The notes under the pieces were generated by a model. The model saw only the letters and a program-made list of their open reading frames with translations. It ran no database searches and was not told the DNA's origin. 64,000 bases of DNA from an uncultured Christensenellaceae bacterium (GTDB lineage Bacteria > Bacillota > Clostridia > Christensenellales > Pumilibacteraceae), in NCBI GenBank assembly GCA_910587805.1, contig CAJUNM010000001.1, forward strand, positions 16,640 to 80,639, in the 5' to 3' direction. The position numbers and the translations under genes were made by a program. Positions within the stretch are counted from its first letter, which is position 1, and each line of letters starts with the position of its first letter. Positions 51,571 to 60,409 of the stretch are shown here, piece after piece.

Positions 51571-52148
51571 CAGTTCAAAATATTTTTTATTATTATCTTT
51601 TTGACGGCAATATAGCTCAAGTCCTCGTTCAACCAAAACGTTACGAGCGGAAGCCCCGCCGACCTGCATATCGCGGCGACTTTCTCGTCGCGCATGCGTC
51701 TGTCCGCACGCTTGTGCGAGCTGTCGTTCAATTCCACGAGCAACAACGGCTCGAAAGTGTCTTTATCCACGAAACAGTAATCGCACACTCTAAACAGCTC
51801 GTTTCTATACGCCGCATTCGTCACCTTATTTATCACGTTGAACAGCGCGACTTGCGGCAGCACTTCGTATTTTTCGGGGTTGATCTGTCTCAGAGTGTAT
51901 AAAAACTTATGCTCCGTGCGCGACATGACCGACGCTTTGCGCTCGTATTTGGCGAGCGGTTTTTCGCCCTTTTCGCGCGGACGATACAGCAATGCGAATA
52001 TGCAAAAACCCGTCAGCAACAAGCCGAATACGGTCATTATCCAAAACGTTTCGGCAAACAGATTGCGAAAAAACGGCAAAAGACTGAATACGAACAGCGT
52101 GATCCCTACGCATCCGAATACGATATACAGTCCTTTGCGAAATTTCAT
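51570..52148 (-). CDS. DUF2726 membrane protein
   Basis: A 192-residue protein with two N-terminal membrane helices (about 7-28 and 36-55) and a cytoplasmic DUF2726 domain (about 70-185) containing CDYCFVDKDTFEPLLLVELNDSSH. That strand-turn pattern is related to restriction-endonuclease-like (PD-(D/E)XK) folds, and DUF2726 is often fused to nuclease or topoisomerase zinc-finger domains. Whether this short form cuts DNA is unknown. It follows jag on the same strand with an 83-bp gap, in the place where mnmE usually lies. Confidence 0.8.
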   Translation of the reverse strand: MKFRKGLYIVFGCVGITLFVFSLLPFFRNLFAETFWIMTVFGLLLTGFCIFALLYRPREKGEKPLAKYERKASVMSRTEHKFLYTLRQINPEKYEVLPQVALFNVINKVTNAAYRNELFRVCDYCFVDKDTFEPLLLVELNDSSHKRADRRMRDEKVAAICRSAGLPLVTFWLNEDLSYIAVKKIIIKNILN

Positions 52149-52231
52149 TCATACCTCCGCGCATGCGATCTCGCAACGCGCTCTTTTATAGATACGTTGC
52201 GGTTTCCGTACAAATGACCGCAACAACCGAA

Positions 52232-53164
52232 TTAATCTTCGTCCGTAATTTCCTCGATGCGTTCGGCACGGTCGCCGCGTTTTTTATCTTTGCCCGCGGG
52301 CAGTATCACTACGCAGCGGTACGGCTCTTTGCCTTCCGATGCGGTTGTAACGCGCCCGTCGTCGTTGAGCGCGGAATGGACCGTGCGTCTGTCCGTTCTG
52401 TCCATCGGCTCGAGCTTTATCTTGCGCCGACGTCTTACGCATTCATCCGCCTTGCGACGCGCCATCGACGAGAGCGATGCGGCTCTGCGACCGCGGTAAC
52501 CGTTGCAATCGACGGTCACGGACGTATGGCATTTTTCGGCGCGTATGCACGTTTCGGCAAGATACGAGAGCGCAGACAGCGTTTCGCCGTGTCTGCCTAT
52601 TATGAGCGAATCGTCGCGGTCGGGCGCGTCGATATTCACCGTTTCGCCGTCGCCGGAAAGCGTAACGTTCACTTCAAAGCCCATAAGCGCGGTAACGTCC
52701 GCAATAAACGAACGCGCTCTGTCCAAAGCGTCTTTATCCTCCGCCTTGAGCCTGCGCGGTTTTTTTTCGGTCTCCGCGTTTTCCGCTTTTTCGGCATTAT
52801 CGACTTTTTCGGTCTTTTCGGCTTTGTCCGTCTTTATCGGCTTGTCCGCTTTTACTTCGGGCTTACGCGCTTTATCGGACTGCTTGCCCGCAGGCTTATC
52901 GGCAACGCTTTTCCCCGCATTTTCCGCTTTTTCAACCTTTTCAACCTTTTCGTCTTTTTCGAGCTTTTTGTCGGGCTTGACGTCTTTAGTCTCCGTAACG
53001 GGCGCGGGATCTTTCTCGTCCACGGTCAAACGCACTTTTGCCTTGCGCAAAAAACCGCCCGCATCGAGAACCTCGACCGTTACGTCGTCCAAAGTCAAAC
53101 CAAGCTCGGCAAGCCCTTGCTTTATTGCGTCGTCGACTTTCTTTGCGGAAAATTCCTTAAACAT
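52232..53164 (-). CDS. jag: RNA-binding protein Jag/KhpB (SpoIIIJ-associated)
   Basis: A 310-residue protein with the three Jag parts: Jag_N (1-48), a KH domain (about 150-225; IIGRHGETLSALSYL) and an R3H domain (about 228-290; RTVHSAL holds the R-x-x-x-H pair). Between them, residues 50-140 form a Lys/Glu/Asp-rich linker, longer and more charged than in B. subtilis. KhpB binds RNA with KhpA and affects cell elongation. The start at 53164 is chosen for the weak GGCAGGG upstream and family N-terminus MFKEFSAKKV; nine extra residues upstream are unlikely. It follows yidC by 54 bp. Confidence 0.93.
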   Translation of the reverse strand: MFKEFSAKKVDDAIKQGLAELGLTLDDVTVEVLDAGGFLRKAKVRLTVDEKDPAPVTETKDVKPDKKLEKDEKVEKVEKAENAGKSVADKPAGKQSDKARKPEVKADKPIKTDKAEKTEKVDNAEKAENAETEKKPRRLKAEDKDALDRARSFIADVTALMGFEVNVTLSGDGETVNIDAPDRDDSLIIGRHGETLSALSYLAETCIRAEKCHTSVTVDCNGYRGRRAASLSSMARRKADECVRRRRKIKLEPMDRTDRRTVHSALNDDGRVTTASEGKEPYRCVVILPAGKDKKRGDRAERIEEITDED

Positions 53165-53218
53165 TTTACCCTGCCTTTTGCCGTTATGCACGGCGCGCGG
53201 ATTCGGACCGCGTGTTAT

Positions 53219-54616
53219 TTATTTTTTCTTGTTGTTATCCGACATATCGTAGCCCATAAGCTCGTTCGGATCGGGGCGTCCGTCGCGTACGACTGCGGTG
53301 CGCTGTTGTTTTTGTTTCTTGCGATCGACCTTAGCCGACGCGCCGTTATTGCCGACCGCTGCGGGTTCTTTTTTGCCGGCATCGGGATTTGCGCCCTTAA
53401 CGTAATGGATTATAGGCGAGTTTTCGCCGTACGTTATGCGCGAACTGCCCGTAGCAATGCCGTAGTTCTTTGCGCCGCGACGCTTGTCTATCAGTTTGAT
53501 AATTCCCGTGAACACAAGGTTCAGAACCAGCGTGACCGCCGAGTTTGTTACCATATACAACGAGAATATCGACGCGCTTTGCAACGCGAAGAACGCCATC
53601 ATTACGGGCATAACGAACATCATTATTTTCATGCTCATGCCCGCGCCGCCCTTGACGTCGACCTGTCCGGCTTTTTTCTGTTGGAACATGGACAGCAATT
53701 GCGAGCCTACCGACAGCAGTACTACGAGCAACGGCAATATCAGATACCCGTTCGTCATGTCGCGCGAGCTGTCGTTTATGAGCTTGCCCATTACTTTATT
53801 GTATTCCGAATCGGTCATTATATGGTTGAACGATTCCACCTTGCTCTCGTCGATCTTTTCGAGGACTTTTTCATCGTACTTGCCTATCGCGTTCTTGAAC
53901 GACGCCCAATCGAGTACCGCTCTGCCGCTGCCGAAGAACGAGTTGCCGCTCTTCCACGGCACGTCCGGCGACCATACGTTTTTGATCCAGCCCCACGATT
54001 CGTTTATCGGCTCGGAATTATCGATGCTCGGCGCGGTCACGTTGTATTTTTCTTTGATCTCGGTCATGATGTCGTCGTTCATGCCGTTGTAATACAATTG
54101 ATAAACGACTTCTTGACCGACGTCGTGCGCCTTGGTCTCGTCGCCCGTCTCTTCCATGACCTGTTCGTACACTATCGAATACTGATCGTGCAACGTGACG
54201 TACTGATCGAGCGTCATGTACTGAGAAACGGTACGCATGGAAGTGAACATCGTAATGAACACGACGAGCGTTATTATCATGGGGAGACACGCCGAAAAAT
54301 AGCTGTAGCCTTCCTTGCGGTTCAGTTCCATTTGCTTTTGCGAAAAAGCTTTTTCATCGCCCGCATACTGCTTACGCAGCTTGTCCATGGTCGGCTTGAG
54401 CCGCTCGGTGATCTTTTGGTTCTTGTTCATTTTGTACCGCTGATAAAAATCGAGCGGCGAGATCACAAGCTTGAGTATGAGCGTAAACACGACAATACGC
54501 CAACCGTAATTGGCGATAAAGCCGAATACCTTCATGATGAGGCTCGCCCACATCCCGCTCGGCGCGATTATCGCGGGGGCGAGCGCTTGCGCGTTCAATA
54601 GATTCAAAACAACCAT
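53219..54616 (-). CDS. yidC: Membrane protein insertase YidC (SpoIIIJ type)
   Basis: A 465-residue insertase of the Gram-positive type. It has a short N-terminal region, then the five-helix core, with [26 protein letters not shown] in the first part, [15 protein letters not shown] in the second, and [27 protein letters not shown] later. The conserved hydrophilic-groove Arg of the first helix is Lys here (K49), a conservative change. A middle region (about 140-270) is longer than in B. subtilis, and the basic tail is long. No lipobox is seen at the N-terminus. It overlaps yidD by 13 bp. Confidence 0.93.
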   Translation of the reverse strand: MVVLNLLNAQALAPAIIAPSGMWASLIMKVFGFIANYGWRIVVFTLILKLVISPLDFYQRYKMNKNQKITERLKPTMDKLRKQYAGDEKAFSQKQMELNRKEGYSYFSACLPMIITLVVFITMFTSMRTVSQYMTLDQYVTLHDQYSIVYEQVMEETGDETKAHDVGQEVVYQLYYNGMNDDIMTEIKEKYNVTAPSIDNSEPINESWGWIKNVWSPDVPWKSGNSFFGSGRAVLDWASFKNAIGKYDEKVLEKIDESKVESFNHIMTDSEYNKVMGKLINDSSRDMTNGYLILPLLVVLLSVGSQLLSMFQQKKAGQVDVKGGAGMSMKIMMFVMPVMMAFFALQSASIFSLYMVTNSAVTLVLNLVFTGIIKLIDKRRGAKNYGIATGSSRITYGENSPIIHYVKGANPDAGKKEPAAVGNNGASAKVDRKKQKQQRTAVVRDGRPDPNELMGYDMSDNNKKK

Positions 54617-54900
54617 TTCATATCTCCGTGGGGATTATCGGGCACGGGATCGAACCCGCCCGCATTCCATGGCACGCAACGCAAAATCCTCAACGCGCCG
54701 AGGAATATTCCCTTAAAGACGCCGTGCTTTTTTATTGCCTCGACCATATATGTCGAGCAGCTCGGCGTGTAAATGCACACGTCCGGTGTAAGCGGCGAAA
54801 TGCACTTTTTGTAAAAGTACACCAATCCCAAAAACAACCAGCGAAACGTCAATATGTTTATCAGTATTCGCTTGGTCTTTCGTTTCAGTTTCGGTTTCAC
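54604..54900 (-). CDS. yidD: Membrane protein insertion efficiency factor YidD
   Basis: A 98-residue YidD with [31 protein letters not shown] and [14 protein letters not shown], the family signatures. It helps YidC insert membrane proteins. The start is GTG at 54900, where GTGA overlaps the rnpA stop; an upstream ATG in this frame would add 34 residues that are simply antisense to rnpA. It overlaps yidC by 13 bp. Confidence 0.93.
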   Translation of the reverse strand: MKPKLKRKTKRILINILTFRWLFLGLVYFYKKCISPLTPDVCIYTPSCSTYMVEAIKKHGVFKGIFLGALRILRCVPWNAGGFDPVPDNPHGDMKWLF

Positions 54901-55226
54901 GACAACAGCCCCGCGCGCGCAAACAGTTTGGCTACCTGACTGTCGAGCGCGGCGTAATCTTTGCCCGCTGCCGATACGTTTGCGGCTATTATAGCCTGAC
55001 ACCCGCGCAACGCGCCCAGCCGCGACTGCACCGACGCGCGAAGTCTGCGTTTCACTTTGTTGCGGACTACGGCTTTTCCGACCTTGTTTGAAACGGAAAA
55101 ACCCACCCGCACCGACCGTGCGGGTGTGTAGATCAAAACTACGTCTTGCTCGAACAACCGCTTGCCGTTACGATAAACGTAGGCATACGAGCCGTGCTTA
55201 TTGAGCCTGTGCGCCTTATTCAGCAA
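54897..55226 (-). CDS. rnpA: Ribonuclease P protein component
   Basis: A 109-residue RnpA with the RNR motif in [16 protein letters not shown] and the N-terminal [22 protein letters not shown]. It helps RNase P RNA mature tRNA 5' ends. The most likely start is TTG at 55226, immediately after the rpmH stop; no ATG is available that keeps the conserved N-terminus, and no Shine-Dalgarno sequence is seen, so translation probably depends on coupling to rpmH. Confidence 0.94.
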   Translation of the reverse strand: MLNKAHRLNKHGSYAYVYRNGKRLFEQDVVLIYTPARSVRVGFSVSNKVGKAVVRNKVKRRLRASVQSRLGALRGCQAIIAANVSAAGKDYAALDSQVAKLFARAGLLS

Positions 55227-55376
55227 TTATTTGCCGAGCGGACGGGGCGTGAGGTTTGCTCTGCCCTTATTGCGGCGGCGTGAAAGAGTGCGTCTGCCGC
55301 CTTGCGTTTTCATTCTTTGACGAAAACCGTGGACTTTGCGCTGCGCGCGCTTTTTGGGTTGATAAGTTCTTTTCAT
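55227..55376 (-). CDS. rpmH: Ribosomal protein bL34
   Basis: A 49-residue protein beginning [22 protein letters not shown] and ending with the L34 arginine/lysine-rich tail. It is the first gene of the rpmH-rnpA-yidD-yidC-jag operon. dnaA, which usually lies divergently upstream near the origin, is not found here. Confidence 0.97.
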   Translation of the reverse strand: MKRTYQPKKRAQRKVHGFRQRMKTQGGRRTLSRRRNKGRANLTPRPLGK

Positions 55377-55445
55377 ATCGCTTTTCTCCGTTTCGCGATC
55401 GTTCGACCGCTGTCGCTTTTTGCGCCGTTTTCGGCGTTACACTGC

Positions 55446-55475
55446 ATTATAACATTACTTGCCGCTTTAAGTCAA
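55446..55475 (-). promoter_or_regulatory. Promoter for rpmH-rnpA-yidD-yidC-jag
   Basis: TTGACT, 18 bp, TATAAT on the minus strand, 70 bp before rpmH. Confidence 0.7.
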
Positions 55476-55567
55476 GCACGCAACGCTCGATTTTTATAAT
55501 TTGGCGTTCATACGAGCAACTAACCTCGAGGATAAGGCGCAATTCGACGATAAACGCACAAAAACAA

Positions 55568-55595
55568 AACCCCCGCTTTACCGCATGCGGGGGTT
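55568..55595 (-). terminator. Terminator of the 549-residue lipoprotein gene
   Basis: Nine-bp stem AACCCCCGC/GCGGGGGTT with a ten-base loop followed by TTTG on the minus strand, 37 bp after the stop. Confidence 0.8.
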
Positions 55596-55631
55596 CTTAT
55601 GACAAAACTCGGCTGCTGCGCCGTTCGACGG

Positions 55632-57281
55632 CTATACTATCGAGCCGCGCATGCACTCTATCAACGAATCGAGCGAATAATCCGCAGGCACGTACACCAT
55701 AGCAGCGAACGGCTTGCCGTTTACCGTACCTTCGACGCGCAAGCACGCCGCGCCGCTTTGCGGGCGCGCCGCATCTATGACCGATTTTTCTATTTTAAGC
55801 GTTTTGCCTACGAGCGCGCATGCGGAAGTATCGAATGTTTTATCCGAGCCGTCGAGCGTTACGCCCGTAATCTCCGCAGTCAACGTTTCGTTCGCGCCGC
55901 ACTCTATATAAATTTCCGCGCCGTTCGTTCCGGCGACCGCAGACACAACAACGGTCTCGCCCAACGGCAACGTGTTGTCGGGTAACGCGATCTCCGTCGA
56001 TTCGGGCGTGCCGAACGTTATCTTGCCGACCGCCGAATAATTGTTATCCGAGAGCAGCGAGAACTTCGCGCTCGGCAGCTCGGTTTCGTTATCCGCTGCC
56101 GTTCCGACAGCGGCGGCGCGATCGTGCGCGACGGCGGCAGAATAAGAAATACCGGATATGCACCCGTCCGGATCGAACTCGACTGCGATCTGCGCGTCGA
56201 GCCGAGTGAACGAAACCGTCTCGGCGATCATCGTGCGAACATCTTCCATACCCGTGCGCTCGACTATTATATCCACCAAGCTCTTAACTTTATAGCTCGA
56301 AAGAAAACTCAGAATATCGGATTTGACGAGCGCGAGATCGGACGCGAGACTGTCGAGCCGATCTTGCGAAATTTCCGATTTGAACATCGCGTCGAAAGCA
56401 GTGCGCACAAGCGCGGCGTAGTCGACGTTCTCGAAATTTCCGTCGGCGAACATATCGGCAAGCGTGTCCTTGAGCGTGATCGCGCCCGCCGCCATTTCGC
56501 TCACTTTGCGGCTGCTTACCGCAGAGTATTCCTCTTCCGTCACGCCCGCGCCGATAAATATATCCTTAACCGTCAAGTCTATATCGAGATTGGCAAGCTG
56601 CGTGTTTATCATAGAGATCATATATGTAGCGTTCTTGTCGGCGTTCAACAGAATCATATCGGAGATGCCGTCGAAAAATTCTTCGGGCGTACTTTCGCCC
56701 GCGAGCAGCTCCGCCAACACGTCGCGCAGCGAACCGTCGTAGCACGCGCTCAATATCTCGAGCTTGTTATTAACGTCGTCCTTTATATCGATCGCTATCC
56801 GGACCGCGCCGTCCGCTTCCGACAAATACTCGTCCGGCTCGCCGTTGCCGATTTTTTCGGGCAATTCGTTCTTTATCGCTTCCGCCGTGTATCCGTACAG
56901 TTTTGCCGGAAACACTTGCTCGTACGTAGCGCCGTTTTCGGAAACTCCGTAACCGTAGCCCGTATCGAGATCGATAAAATACTCGCTTGCTCCGTCGGAC
57001 GCTTTTGCCGCCGTACCGTTCTCGACGAACGTATATTCATACGTTGCCGCCGCTTTGCCGTCCGACGATAACGTCGCGCTTATCACGCTCGAGCGCGCGG
57101 GCTTTTCCGCGAGAAGCTTTATTCCTCTCTCGAGCTTTTGCGCGGGAGTGAGAACCGTCGGCGCAGGTTCCGGCGCGGGCGGCGTCGGTCTTTTGTCGCC
57201 GTTATCGCACGCGACGAACACGCTCGAACCAAGCGCGAGCGCGGCACAGACCGAAATTACGGAAATCGTTTTCCTTTTCAT
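55632..57281 (-). CDS. Large lipoprotein of unknown function
   Basis: A 549-residue lipoprotein: signal peptide and lipobox SVFVAC (Cys near residue 25), a Pro-rich linker (PTPPAPEPAPTV), a mixed alpha/beta region (about 50-380), and a beta-rich C-terminal part (about 400-549). No catalytic or repeat family is recognised. The start MKRKTI at 57281 is supported by GGAGGA five to six bases upstream; the 12-residue longer frame lies in the promoter region. A consensus promoter and a separate terminator show it is a single-gene unit, divergent from the second yitT gene. Confidence 0.8.
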   Translation of the reverse strand: MKRKTISVISVCAALALGSSVFVACDNGDKRPTPPAPEPAPTVLTPAQKLERGIKLLAEKPARSSVISATLSSDGKAAATYEYTFVENGTAAKASDGASEYFIDLDTGYGYGVSENGATYEQVFPAKLYGYTAEAIKNELPEKIGNGEPDEYLSEADGAVRIAIDIKDDVNNKLEILSACYDGSLRDVLAELLAGESTPEEFFDGISDMILLNADKNATYMISMINTQLANLDIDLTVKDIFIGAGVTEEEYSAVSSRKVSEMAAGAITLKDTLADMFADGNFENVDYAALVRTAFDAMFKSEISQDRLDSLASDLALVKSDILSFLSSYKVKSLVDIIVERTGMEDVRTMIAETVSFTRLDAQIAVEFDPDGCISGISYSAAVAHDRAAAVGTAADNETELPSAKFSLLSDNNYSAVGKITFGTPESTEIALPDNTLPLGETVVVSAVAGTNGAEIYIECGANETLTAEITGVTLDGSDKTFDTSACALVGKTLKIEKSVIDAARPQSGAACLRVEGTVNGKPFAAMVYVPADYSLDSLIECMRGSIV

Positions 57282-57322
57282 GGCAAGTCCTCCGTACGCA
57301 CATCGATTGCGTATCATAAAAT

Positions 57323-57351
57323 ATTATACACCCGTTTCGTGCGTTTGTCAA
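57323..57351 (-). promoter_or_regulatory. Consensus promoter for the 549-residue lipoprotein
   Basis: TTGACA, 17 bp, TATAAT on the minus strand, 42 bp before the start codon. Confidence 0.85.
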
Positions 57352-57401
57352 CCCTCGAATACGATCGGGCTATACGAATCCGCGACGCGATCGATCTTCG
57401 G

Positions 57402-57430
57402 TTGACAAACTCGGCGGTTTATTATATAAT
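57402..57430 (+). promoter_or_regulatory. Consensus promoter for the second yitT gene
   Basis: TTGACA, 17 bp, TATAAT, 39 bp before the ATG; back-to-back with the promoter at 57323-57351. Confidence 0.85.
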
Positions 57431-57468
57431 TTATTCGATATAGCATTACTACCGATCGGGGTTTGTTT

Positions 57469-58404
57469 ATGAAAAACAAAAAAAACGCTACGGAAAAAGA
57501 CAAACCGAACAAAAAAACCGTTATCAAAACGGTTAAGATGTGCGCGCTCATTTTTGCGGGCTGTATTTTATATTCGATAGGCGTCGCATTGTTTTTGGAC
57601 CCGTCGGAGCTTGCCTCGGGCGGCGCAACGGGTATTTCGATCATGATCAACTACGTGATAAAAAAATACACGGGCTTCGACTTCGGCACGGGCTGGCTTA
57701 TTCTCATTATCAACGTGCCGCTGTTTATCGTAGGCGCGATATTTTTCGGAAAAAAGTTTATTATATCGTCCGCCGTCGCTACGGCAGTGTCGTCCGGCAT
57801 GATCGAGCTATGGTCGTACACGCTCGCGCCGCTCATGCCCGAAACGAACAATATGCTCATACCCGTCATCGTCGGAGGCGTACTGTACGGCGCGGGCGTA
57901 GGTTTTATTTTCAAAGCCGGCAGCAGCACGGGCGGCAGCGACATAATAATCAAGCTGTTGCACAAGCGTTTCAGACACATCAAACCGGGTATAATTTCGC
58001 TCATGATCGACGCCGTTATCGTCGGCGCGTCCGCGTTCATTTACAAAGATCTCGAAATACTGTTTTATACGACGCTTTGTATATTCATATTCTCGATATC
58101 GTTCGATTTTGTGCTGTACAACACCAGCTCGGCAAAGCTCGTTTATATTATCACCACGGGCGACAAAGCCGACGCGATCTGCGCGCATATTCTTAAAGAT
58201 CTCGACATCGGCGCGACGCTCGTAGACGGCACGGGCGCATACTCAAAGGACGGCAGAACGGTCATACTGTGCGCAATAAAGAACCACTTGTATCCGCGGC
58301 TCATCGACGTGATAAAAGCGGAAGACCCGGCGGCGTTCACCATTGTCTCGTCGGCAAAGGAAATTTACGGCGAAGGCTACAAAACCGGCGAAGACGATAT
58401 TTGA
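57469..58404 (+). CDS. YitT-family membrane protein (second paralogue)
   Basis: A 311-residue DUF161/DUF2179 protein with a short basic N-terminus (MKNKKNATEKDKPNKK), five or more membrane segments (ELASGGATGISIM and AGSSTGGSDIIIKL are family signatures), and the C-terminal DUF2179 domain (KDLDIGATLVDGTGAYSKDGRTVIL). It resembles the protein at 12538 but lacks its acidic 65-residue extension, so the two probably differ in partner or regulation. GGGG lies eight bases before the ATG; a TTG two codons earlier is an alternative start. Confidence 0.87.
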   Translation: MKNKKNATEKDKPNKKTVIKTVKMCALIFAGCILYSIGVALFLDPSELASGGATGISIMINYVIKKYTGFDFGTGWLILIINVPLFIVGAIFFGKKFIISSAVATAVSSGMIELWSYTLAPLMPETNNMLIPVIVGGVLYGAGVGFIFKAGSSTGGSDIIIKLLHKRFRHIKPGIISLMIDAVIVGASAFIYKDLEILFYTTLCIFIFSISFDFVLYNTSSAKLVYIITTGDKADAICAHILKDLDIGATLVDGTGAYSKDGRTVILCAIKNHLYPRLIDVIKAEDPAAFTIVSSAKEIYGEGYKTGEDDI

Positions 58405-58411
58405 CGGCAAA

Positions 58412-58444
58412 ACGAAACGCCCCCGAAATTCGGGGGCGTTTCGT
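58412..58444. terminator. Bidirectional intrinsic terminator
   Basis: Near-perfect 15-bp stem ACGAAACGCCCCCGA/TCGGGGGCGTTTCGT with an AAT loop, followed by TTTT on the plus strand; serves the convergent yitT and small membrane genes. Confidence 0.9.
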
Positions 58445-58459
58445 TTTTCGATTTTAAGA

Positions 58460-58690
58460 TCAGGTCAAAATAAGTCTGTTCTTTACAATGACCCAGATAA
58501 GGTCAATCCACGCAAAGAGACCGCCGGTAACGATTGCGAGAAGTATCGCAAGCACCTGTTTGCCCGCTTTGCCGTGGCACGCCGCCGAGCAACGCACAAT
58601 GATTTCCGTGAACAGGTTGATACCGGGAATCAAAAGCAAAATTACTTGGACTACTCTCGAAAGCTTATTAAAGCTGTTGATGATCGACAT
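58460..58690 (-). CDS. Small two-helix membrane protein
   Basis: A 76-residue protein with two predicted membrane helices (about 12-34 and 46-68) and the segment GGLFAWIDLIWVIV. It is similar in style to small YqaE/Pmp3-like or TM2-like stress membrane peptides, but no specific family motif is seen. GGAGG lies six bases before the ATG. The promoter TTGATT/TATTAT at 59006-59034 lies beyond repeat element C, so the element would form a leader of about 300 bases if intact. Confidence 0.72.
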   Translation of the reverse strand: MSIINSFNKLSRVVQVILLLIPGINLFTEIIVRCSAACHGKAGKQVLAILLAIVTGGLFAWIDLIWVIVKNRLILT

Positions 58691-58713
58691 AATTTACCTC
58701 CGTTTTTTTTACT

Positions 58714-58996
58714 TACGAGTGACTAACCTCAATGGATACATTTTTACGTGCTAATCGCGGTCTATACGCGCAAAGCGTCGTTTGCCGTACTACTTCAAGT
58801 ACGACGCGCTCCGTTTTGCACGTCTATCCTCGCGATTTGCCCCGTAAAAACGCTTCGCGCTCGAAGCGGGCGGTTTTGTGGCAAGGTCAAGGCAAAGCCA
58901 CGAAGTCGTAGCGGGTTCTACGTCGAGCGGCTTTAACGCAGAGATTGCCCCAACCCGCCCGCTATCGAGTGTTATCCTTGGTGGTAGTCACTCGTA
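58714..58996. repeat. Structured intergenic element C with terminal inverted repeats
   Basis: A GC-rich block of about 283 bp bounded by imperfect inverted ends of about 27 bp: TACGAGTGACTAACC (58714-58728) on the left and its near-complement GGTAGTCACTCGTA (58983-58996) on the right, continuing inward as AATGGATACA and TGTTATCC. Inside are strong paired words (AGCGGGCGG with CCGCCCGCT; AAAGCC with GGCTTT) and the GTCGTAGC...CTACGTCGAG hairpin at 58905-58927 shared with element A. No coding potential. It lies between a promoter (59006-59034) and the small membrane gene, so it is either an inserted MITE-like element or a large structured leader. Confidence 0.65.
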
Positions 58997-59005
58997 TTTA
59001 TATGT

Positions 59006-59034
59006 ATAATAGCACGATTTATGCTTTTAATCAA
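59006..59034 (-). promoter_or_regulatory. Promoter upstream of element C
   Basis: TTGATT, 17 bp, TATTAT on the minus strand. It lies about 315 bp before the small membrane gene, with the repeat element between. Confidence 0.6.
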
Positions 59035-59109
59035 GCGGTTTTGGCAAATTTGCCGATAAATTTTATTTTTTATGTTCCGCTTACCGAATACGGCGTAAAA
59101 CTTCGTCTT

Positions 59110-60225
59110 TTAATCGACAAATACCGCCACGCCGTTGCCGCGGCACTCGATAAGATCGACGCTCGTGCCCTCGGTATAAAACACCTCGCTTTCCGCTCGC
59201 ACGCGCCTGCCGCCGACGTCGGCAGTTATTATATATCGGTAATCGGGATCGACCGCCCAGCCCTCGCCTGTGACGTCGCCGGTACGCCTGCGCTTTTCGA
59301 CCATGCTCGCAATATCCACAATGCACATTTTCACCTTGCCGCACGACTGTTTATACTTGCCGCTGCCGAGTTTTATCTCAGTTCCCGACAGAATCACCGC
59401 GCCGCCGTTCGCGCCGAACAACGCTTGCACGAACTCGCCGCGCCGGTGCGGTGCGGCGCATACCGCCGTTCGCGTTTCTCCGCCCGCCTGCAAACTTATT
59501 CTGTACAAGCCGTAACGTCGGGCATAAGTACGCCCTCCGCACTCAACTGTATCGTCGCGCGTTTCCGTCAGCTCCGCGGAACGCACCGCCGCCTCGACGA
59601 GTTTGTATCTGTCCGACATATCGTCGACCGTATCGCGACGAGGCGTCAACCCTAAACTCTCCGAATCGTCTCGTGCGCGCTCGTCGTCACGCGCAAAAGT
59701 TACGCGCGGCTCCTCGTATTCTCGGTCGCGGCGCATATCGGGCTTTTCTTCCGCGCGGCGTTCCGCCTCGAACCTGCGTTTGCCCAAGTCCGACCTTTGA
59801 ATACGTTCGCGAATAAGCATAACGCAAAACGCAAGCAACGTAAGCCCTACCCCGCAACCCCAAACTATACAAGCGAGCACGAATTCCTTGATCGAACAGA
59901 ATATAACGAACAGCACGCACGACGTCAAGAATCCGCCTATGAGCAGAGTGTTTTTGAACAGTTCGCGTACCGGCGCGCGGCGGCGTTCGCTTTTTTCCTT
60001 TTCGCGCTCGAACTCGTCGTCGTCCGAAACGGGTTCGGGGGGACGCTTATACCGCCGCGTCAGTTTTAACACGAGCGCAACGGACGCAATGAGCGCAACG
60101 GCAAGCAATGCCGACACGCCCACGATAACCATTATGCGGTTTTTCATGAACATGCCCGTAAGCGCAACGCCCATTAACAGTATGACGCCGATAAATACGA
60201 CGGTTTTTATTCCCTCGCGTTTCAC
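59110..60225 (-). CDS. Membrane protein of unknown function, predicted leaderless
   Basis: A 371-residue protein with four predicted membrane helices (about 7-25, 30-54, 92-112, 115-137), a charged Arg/Glu/Asp-rich linker (about 140-205), and a cytoplasmic beta-rich domain (about 205-371; RYGLYRISLQAGGETRTAVC, YRYIITADVGGRRVRAES). No family is recognised. The start is GTG at 60225; the -10 box TATAAT (60232-60237) ends six bases upstream, so the mRNA should begin at the start codon with no ribosome binding site. It is a second leaderless candidate besides 15315. Confidence 0.7.
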   Translation of the reverse strand: MKREGIKTVVFIGVILLMGVALTGMFMKNRIMVIVGVSALLAVALIASVALVLKLTRRYKRPPEPVSDDDEFEREKEKSERRRAPVRELFKNTLLIGGFLTSCVLFVIFCSIKEFVLACIVWGCGVGLTLLAFCVMLIRERIQRSDLGKRRFEAERRAEEKPDMRRDREYEEPRVTFARDDERARDDSESLGLTPRRDTVDDMSDRYKLVEAAVRSAELTETRDDTVECGGRTYARRYGLYRISLQAGGETRTAVCAAPHRRGEFVQALFGANGGAVILSGTEIKLGSGKYKQSCGKVKMCIVDIASMVEKRRRTGDVTGEGWAVDPDYRYIITADVGGRRVRAESEVFYTEGTSVDLIECRGNGVAVFVD

Positions 60226-60231
60226 AACCGT

Positions 60232-60260
60232 ATTATATCACAAATTATGCACAATGGCAA
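60232..60260 (-). promoter_or_regulatory. Promoter predicted to give a leaderless mRNA
   Basis: TTGCCA, 17 bp, TATAAT on the minus strand; the -10 ends six bases before GTG at 60225. Confidence 0.65.
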
Positions 60261-60370
60261 GGTATTTTCAAACCCGCAAAACGCATTATTCCGAGTGCGG
60301 CTATGTTAGCTTGCACAATCTCCGCAGAATACAATACATTTTAATTTTGCATATTTTCATGTTAAAACTG

Positions 60371-60399
60371 TTGACAACGGGATAAATATTTCTTATAAC
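60371..60399 (+). promoter_or_regulatory. Promoter before the MATE remnant
   Basis: TTGACA, 17 bp, TATAAC on the plus strand, ending 11 bp before the pseudogene fragment. No functional gene follows until 60733. Confidence 0.6.
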
Positions 60400-60409
60400 A
60401 CGCTATATT

